Shown here piece by piece: positions 60,617 through 64,000 of a stretch of DNA of 64,000 nt. The notes below the pieces were generated by a model, which saw nothing but the letters and a program-made list of their open reading frames with translations, searched no databases and was not told where the DNA came from. Origin of the DNA: JAMXLJ01 sp036558745. Its GTDB lineage: Bacteria; Actinomycetota; Acidimicrobiia; IMCC26256; JAMXLJ01. Made by a program: the position numbers and the translations under genes. The stretch spans positions 36,648 through 100,647 of the forward strand of contig DATBEZ010000027.1 of the NCBI GenBank assembly GCA_036558745.1. The letters are read 5' to 3'. Each line of letters begins with the position of its first letter. Positions within the stretch are counted from its first letter, which is position 1.

Positions 60617-61372
60617 TCAGTCCGTGAGCGTGACCTCGTCGCCGACGCGCACGACGCCGGGCGTCTGCACGGCGGTCCAGACGCCGAAGGTCGCGCGGTG
60701 GTGCCGTGCGAGCACCTTGAAGACGTCGAGGTCGCGATCGAGACCCGGTTGCGGTCGGGTCACCATCGTGCAGCGCTCGCACGGCACCGCCGGTTGCAGC
60801 GCGGTCGTGCCGATGCGAAGCGTGCGTCCACACCACCCGTCCTCGACCCAGCCCTCGTCATCGACGTCGACGACGATGTTGGGCCGGAACCGGCGTGTCT
60901 CCCACGCGCCATCGGGATGCAGGGCTCGGCCCTGACGCAGGCTCGCGGTCGTGAGCACGAGCAGCGGGAGGGCGTCGACGAACCGGCCCGGTGGCATCGT
61001 CCACGACACGACGGCGCTGTCGTCGTCGGTCGCGTCCTCGAAGTACTCGCCCACGCCCGGGCTGGACACCTCGGCGTGGACGAGCGCGACCGGACGCCCG
61101 ATCCACTTCGACAACATGTCGTCGGCGTGCACGCCCGGCGCACTGAGCACGTCGCCGTTCGGCAGCCGCAGCTCGACCCCTGTGTCGGTGACCCGGGAGC
61201 TTGCCAGCAACAGGGACGGCACGCGCCGTGCGGTCAACACCATGCCGGTCTCGCGGTCGACGATCCCCCACCGCCGATCGCCCGACATTCCCGAGTCCTC
61301 GACGACCGCTTCGTCGAGCGGCTCACCCTGGAGCGACTTCACCGGATGGCGCCACAGCTCGACGACACGCAC
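60617..61372 (-). CDS. MOSC-domain protein (YcbX-like)
   Basis: 251 residues from GTG at 61370-61372, with AAGGAG about 8 nt upstream. The N-terminal MOSC_N barrel is VVELWRHPVKSLQGEPLDEAVV, and the MOSC domain includes RFRPNIVVDVDDEGWVEDGW and VPCERCTMVTRPQ with its conserved Cys, plus FGVWTAVQTPGVVRVGDEV. MOSC proteins bind molybdenum cofactor or carry sulfur and act, for example, in reduction of N-hydroxylated compounds. It may share Moco supply with the molybdenum hydroxylase at 39653. Four 16-bp tandem repeats lie just upstream. Confidence 0.87.
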   Translation of the reverse strand: MRVVELWRHPVKSLQGEPLDEAVVEDSGMSGDRRWGIVDRETGMVLTARRVPSLLLASSRVTDTGVELRLPNGDVLSAPGVHADDMLSKWIGRPVALVHAEVSSPGVGEYFEDATDDDSAVVSWTMPPGRFVDALPLLVLTTASLRQGRALHPDGAWETRRFRPNIVVDVDDEGWVEDGWCGRTLRIGTTALQPAVPCERCTMVTRPQPGLDRDLDVFKVLARHHRATFGVWTAVQTPGVVRVGDEVTLTD

Positions 61373-61385
61373 TCCCGATCTCCTT

Positions 61386-61449
61386 CGCCCCGATCCGCGA
61401 GCGCCCCGACCCGCGAGCGCCCCGACCCGCCAGCGCCCCGACACGGCCG
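61386..61449. repeat. Four 16-bp tandem repeats upstream of the MOSC gene
   Basis: Units begin at 61386, 61402, 61418 and 61434, each close to CGCCCCGACCCGCGAG; the first three differ at one or two positions, the fourth is diverged. The array sits 14 nt upstream of the MOSC start in the 139-nt gap to the amidase gene (both minus strand). It may be a regulatory repeat or a slipped-strand product. No dyad symmetry is evident. Confidence 0.65.
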
Positions 61450-61511
61450 CGACGGTCGTGCGAGCGAGTCTGCATCATTTCCGTCGGACGTGCCGGGGCG
61501 GTTCGAATCGT

Positions 61512-62642
61512 TCAGGCGCGACCCGTCGCCTCCTCCACCGCCCGCGCGGTGGTGACGAGGAGCTCCTCGCTGCCGAGCGGGCCGACGAGTTGCAGGCTCG
61601 CGGGAAGTCGCATGCCGGGAACCGGCACGGGCTGCGCGACGCACGGCGTCCCCGCTGCGTTGAACGGCGCAACGTGCTTCGTGATCTCGATGATCATCGG
61701 GAGCAGGGTCTCCGGCGTCACGTCGTCGAGGCGCGGCGGGAACATCGGCAGCGTCGGGAGCGCCAGCAACTCGACCCGGTCGAACAGCCCGAAGAGTCGC
61801 CGGCGCCACGCTGTCAACGCTCGACGAGCGTCGGCCACGCCGGGACGGAACAGGTCGGCCGTGGCGACGGTCTGCGCGACGTCGGGGCCGACGCCCTCGG
61901 GATCGGCCTCGACCAGCGCGTGGTCGACCTCCCACATCTCCGCGAAGTAGATCGCGGCGAAGGCCTGGTTCCCCGCGTCGAGCTCGTCCCAGTCGAGCGC
62001 CGTGACCTCGAGCTCGGCGGCGCGCAGTGCGGCGTCGACCGCGGCCTCGATCTCCGGGTGCCCGCTCGTGCGGATCCGCCCGACGGTGCGCGCCGGTGTC
62101 GTCGCGGGCGTGAAGCCGGGCTCCAGCAACCGCATCCCGCGCGTGAGACCGGCCGCGGTGGCCGCCATCGGTCCGATGGTGTCGAGGCTCGGCGCGAGCG
62201 GCCACACACCGTCGACCGGGACGCGGCCATGGGTCGTCTTCAAGCCGAACGTGCCACAACACGCCGACGGCAGGCGGACGGATCCTCCGGTGTCGGAGCC
62301 GATCGCGACGTCGGCCTCGTCGTTCGCGACCGCGACGGCTGACCCACTCGACGAGCCGCCAGGGATGAGGTCCGCGTCGAGCGGGTTGACCGGCGTACCG
62401 AACCACGGGTTCGTGCCGATGGGCAGCATCGCGAGCTCGTGCAGGTTCGCCTTGCCGACGATTCGCGCGCCGGCGGCGCGGCTACCGGAAAGACAGGCCG
62501 CGTCACGTTGCGCCGGTGTCGCGGTCCGCTCCACCGCCTTGGAGCCGCACGTCGTCGGTACGCCGGCGACGTCGACGATGTCCTTGACCGCCACGCGCGG
62601 ACCGTCGCCGCCAGTCTGGAGTCTGGTGATGAACGTGCTCAT
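61512..62642 (-). CDS. Amidase-signature family protein
   Basis: 376 residues from ATG at 62640-62642. The Ser-Ser-Lys triad is present: Lys20 in VAVKDIVDV, the cis-Ser in GGSSSGSA (about 97-98) and the nucleophile Ser121 in GSDTGGSVR. The chain is shorter than most of the family (often 450-500), mainly in the C-terminal half, but has no sign of truncation. It should hydrolyse an amide bond of a small substrate. It begins 3 nt after the NTF2-like stop codon. Confidence 0.9.
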   Translation of the reverse strand: MSTFITRLQTGGDGPRVAVKDIVDVAGVPTTCGSKAVERTATPAQRDAACLSGSRAAGARIVGKANLHELAMLPIGTNPWFGTPVNPLDADLIPGGSSSGSAVAVANDEADVAIGSDTGGSVRLPSACCGTFGLKTTHGRVPVDGVWPLAPSLDTIGPMAATAAGLTRGMRLLEPGFTPATTPARTVGRIRTSGHPEIEAAVDAALRAAELEVTALDWDELDAGNQAFAAIYFAEMWEVDHALVEADPEGVGPDVAQTVATADLFRPGVADARRALTAWRRRLFGLFDRVELLALPTLPMFPPRLDDVTPETLLPMIIEITKHVAPFNAAGTPCVAQPVPVPGMRLPASLQLVGPLGSEELLVTTARAVEEATGRA

Positions 62643-62645
62643 CGG

Positions 62646-63065
62646 TCAGCTGAACGCCGCGAGGGACTGCGCGGTGTCCTCGGAGCCGCGAAAGAAGACG
62701 ATCTTCCCGTCACCGAAGCGCCACCAGTGCTGCATGTACATCGACGCCGTCTTTCCGGTCGCGTTGACGGTGAAGGTCCAGTGGACCGTCGCAACGACGT
62801 CGGTCTCGTTCGAGGTGACGGACACGACGTCGAATTCGGTGACCGCGACGTTGGTTCCGATCGCGGCGAAGAAGCGGGGAACGTCCGCCTTGCCCCGGAT
62901 GGGTCCCCACCAGGGGACTCCCGTGCCGGCCGCCTCGGCGGCCCAGTCGACGTCGTCGGCCACCTCGGCCAGGACGGCGTCGACGTTGCCACGGCCGTAC
63001 GCCGCGTAGAGGCGCTGGACGGCTTCGACCTTCGGATCCGACGTGGTGTGCGCGATCTGTGTCAT
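62646..63065 (-). CDS. NTF2-like/SnoaL-like protein
   Basis: 139 residues from ATG at 63063-63065. VQRLYAAYGRGNVDAVLAEVADDVDW is the typical SnoaL_2 opening. WWGPIRGKADVPRFFAAIG, then VHWTFTVNATGKTASMYMQHWWRFGDGKI, completes the barrel. In the same transcript as the amidase (3-nt gap). Divergent from the HD-domain gene with a small dyad between. Function unknown. Confidence 0.8.
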   Translation of the reverse strand: MTQIAHTTSDPKVEAVQRLYAAYGRGNVDAVLAEVADDVDWAAEAAGTGVPWWGPIRGKADVPRFFAAIGTNVAVTEFDVVSVTSNETDVVATVHWTFTVNATGKTASMYMQHWWRFGDGKIVFFRGSEDTAQSLAAFS

Positions 63066-63102
63066 GCCCGCAAGGATGCGCCGTTCGCGGGTCCGTCGCA
63101 TC

Positions 63103-63114
63103 GGGAGAACTCCC
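63103..63114. promoter_or_regulatory. GGGAG-AA-CTCCC dyad between divergent genes
   Basis: Perfect 5-bp arms flank two bases in the 66-nt gap between the NTF2-like and HD-domain genes. It could be a small operator or the start of a -35 region. Only position and symmetry support this. Confidence 0.25.
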
Positions 63115-63131
63115 CATCTACGGTTGAGGAC

Positions 63132-64000
63132 GTGGGCACCGCGGTCCGACAGGTGGAGTTCGCCGCGCTGCTGGCGGTGTCGCAGGACCATGCCTTCGCG
63201 CAGCCGCCCGGCTCCCAGCTGCGCGCCACGGTGCTCGGGCAGCACCTCGCTGCCGACGCCGGGCTCGACGCGGCCGAGCGGGCGACGACGTGGTGGACCT
63301 CCGCGCTGCGCTTCCTCGGGTGCACCGGGCACGCCTTCGACATGGCGGTCGTGTTCGGCGACGAGATCGCCATGCGGGCCGAGTCGATGCAGGCCGACTT
63401 CGCCAACCCGTTCGACATGATGCGCTTGATGGTGACCCACGCCGGACCGGGGACGTCGGGCGCGACCCGACTGCGTTCGGTTCTCTCCGTGCTCGCCGGC
63501 GGGAAGGAGGCGGCCGAGCTCAACTTCCGCTCCGCGTGCGAGGTCGCCGATGTGTTCGCGAAACGGCTCGGGCTGGACGAAAACGTCAGAGCGTCGCTCG
63601 CGGCCAGCTTCGAGCGGTGGAACGGGCGCGGGCTCCCGACCGGTGCGAAGGGCACCGCGATCCCGCGCCCGATGCGGATCGCGCAGCTCAGCCAGGAGCT
63701 CGAGGTCCTGGCTCGGATCGAGGGGATCGACCGGGCGCTGGCGATCATCCGCCGACGGCGGGGCCGCGCCTACGACCCTGCGCTGACCGACGTGGCGCTG
63801 GCCCACGCGGCGAGCTGGTGGGACGAGGTGGAGCCGGCCGATCCGTGGGACGCTGCCCTCGCCGTGGCGCCGAAGGGCGCGCCGCTGTCGGAGGACGCGA
63901 CCCACGAGGCCCTCCTCGTGCTGGCCGACTTCGCCGACCTCAAGTCGCCGTGGCTCGGCGGCCACTCCCGCGCCGTGGCAGCGCTGGCGTTGGACGCCTG
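63132..64000 (+). CDS. HD-domain protein (partial, runs off the right edge)
   Basis: GTG 63132 follows a GAGGAC sequence. The frame is open to the window end (289 complete codons). It begins VRQVEFAALLAVSQDHAFAQ and later has LADFADLKSPWLGGHSRAVAALA, the first HD-GYP-like histidine motif of actinobacterial HD-phosphohydrolase proteins, many of which carry a LuxR HTH at the C-terminus. The metal-binding core and any HTH lie outside the window, so activity cannot be judged. Confidence 0.7.
   Translation, partial: MGTAVRQVEFAALLAVSQDHAFAQPPGSQLRATVLGQHLAADAGLDAAERATTWWTSALRFLGCTGHAFDMAVVFGDEIAMRAESMQADFANPFDMMRLMVTHAGPGTSGATRLRSVLSVLAGGKEAAELNFRSACEVADVFAKRLGLDENVRASLAASFERWNGRGLPTGAKGTAIPRPMRIAQLSQELEVLARIEGIDRALAIIRRRRGRAYDPALTDVALAHAASWWDEVEPADPWDAALAVAPKGAPLSEDATHEALLVLADFADLKSPWLGGHSRAVAALALDA

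Noticed and set aside
61386..61449. CRISPR array
   Set aside because: The 16-bp units are directly adjacent with no spacers, and no cas gene is in the window.

Overview
The window is very GC-rich, packed with genes and rich in GTG starts. It looks like the chromosome of a high-GC actinomycete, possibly Acidimicrobiia or a mycobacterium-like lineage. Supporting signs are three F420-type LLM oxidoreductases, a mycothiol-dependent maleylpyruvate-isomerase-family enzyme, a DUF2510 protein, SCO6745/SalK and AveC-like families, Tat and Sec lipoproteins, and runs of genes joined by 4-nt GTGA/ATGA overlaps. I see no rRNA, tRNA, CRISPR array, transposase or phage gene, and no gene-free stretch longer than about 210 bases. 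About 60 genes are called; the first and last run off the edges.

Layout. 1-8.0 kb holds envelope and hydrolytic functions: a partial SalK-like gene, a Tat phosphoesterase lipoprotein, an MFS transporter, a PPOX flavoprotein, a lipoprotein hydrolase, an LLM oxidoreductase, an HSL-type esterase and a SnoaL-like protein. 8.1-13.2 kb is regulatory: a MASE1 histidine kinase, its NarL-type response regulator and a large MalT-like LuxR regulator. 13.2-18.9 kb holds an FAD oxidoreductase, an ArsR-SRPBCC fusion, an MDMPI-family enzyme, a YCII protein, a TetR regulator, an amidohydrolase and a VOC protein. 18.9-25.5 kb is an acyl-CoA catabolic run on the minus strand (acyl-CoA dehydrogenase, APH-type kinase, enoyl-CoA hydratase, quinone oxidoreductase, DUF35 protein, thiolase-like protein) with a divergent TetR gene. 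25.5-32.1 kb holds an SDR, a DrrAB-like ABC exporter bracketed by two nearly identical 45-bp palindromes, a secreted hydrolase, a divergent crotonase and another APH kinase.

32-52 kb is the most interesting part. It holds two closely related P450s, two LLM oxidoreductases, a quinoprotein lipoprotein, a lipoprotein solute-binding protein, a regulator made of two fused TetR units, an orphan molybdenum-hydroxylase large subunit, an AveC-like membrane protein, a solute-binding-fold protein with no signal peptide, a MoxR-type AAA+/VWA pair, and an operon of NTF2-like, SDR, nitroreductase and SDR proteins. Four intergenic regions here (38.32, 42.06, 46.32 and 48.99 kb) carry the same 20-bp element with imperfect dyad symmetry. 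I infer one regulon for uptake or sensing and oxidative breakdown of a hydrophobic, probably alicyclic substrate. The tandem TetR protein is the best candidate regulator. Neither the substrate nor the regulator is proven by the sequence.

52-64 kb returns to mixed functions: a four-gene coupled operon (guanylate-kinase-like protein, DUF2510 protein, UbiA prenyltransferase, APH kinase), a PAS-GGDEF protein, a 1027-residue STAND-like AAA protein, a cupin and an NTF2-like protein, a MOSC protein preceded by four 16-bp tandem repeats, an amidase, another NTF2-like protein and the start of an HD-domain protein.
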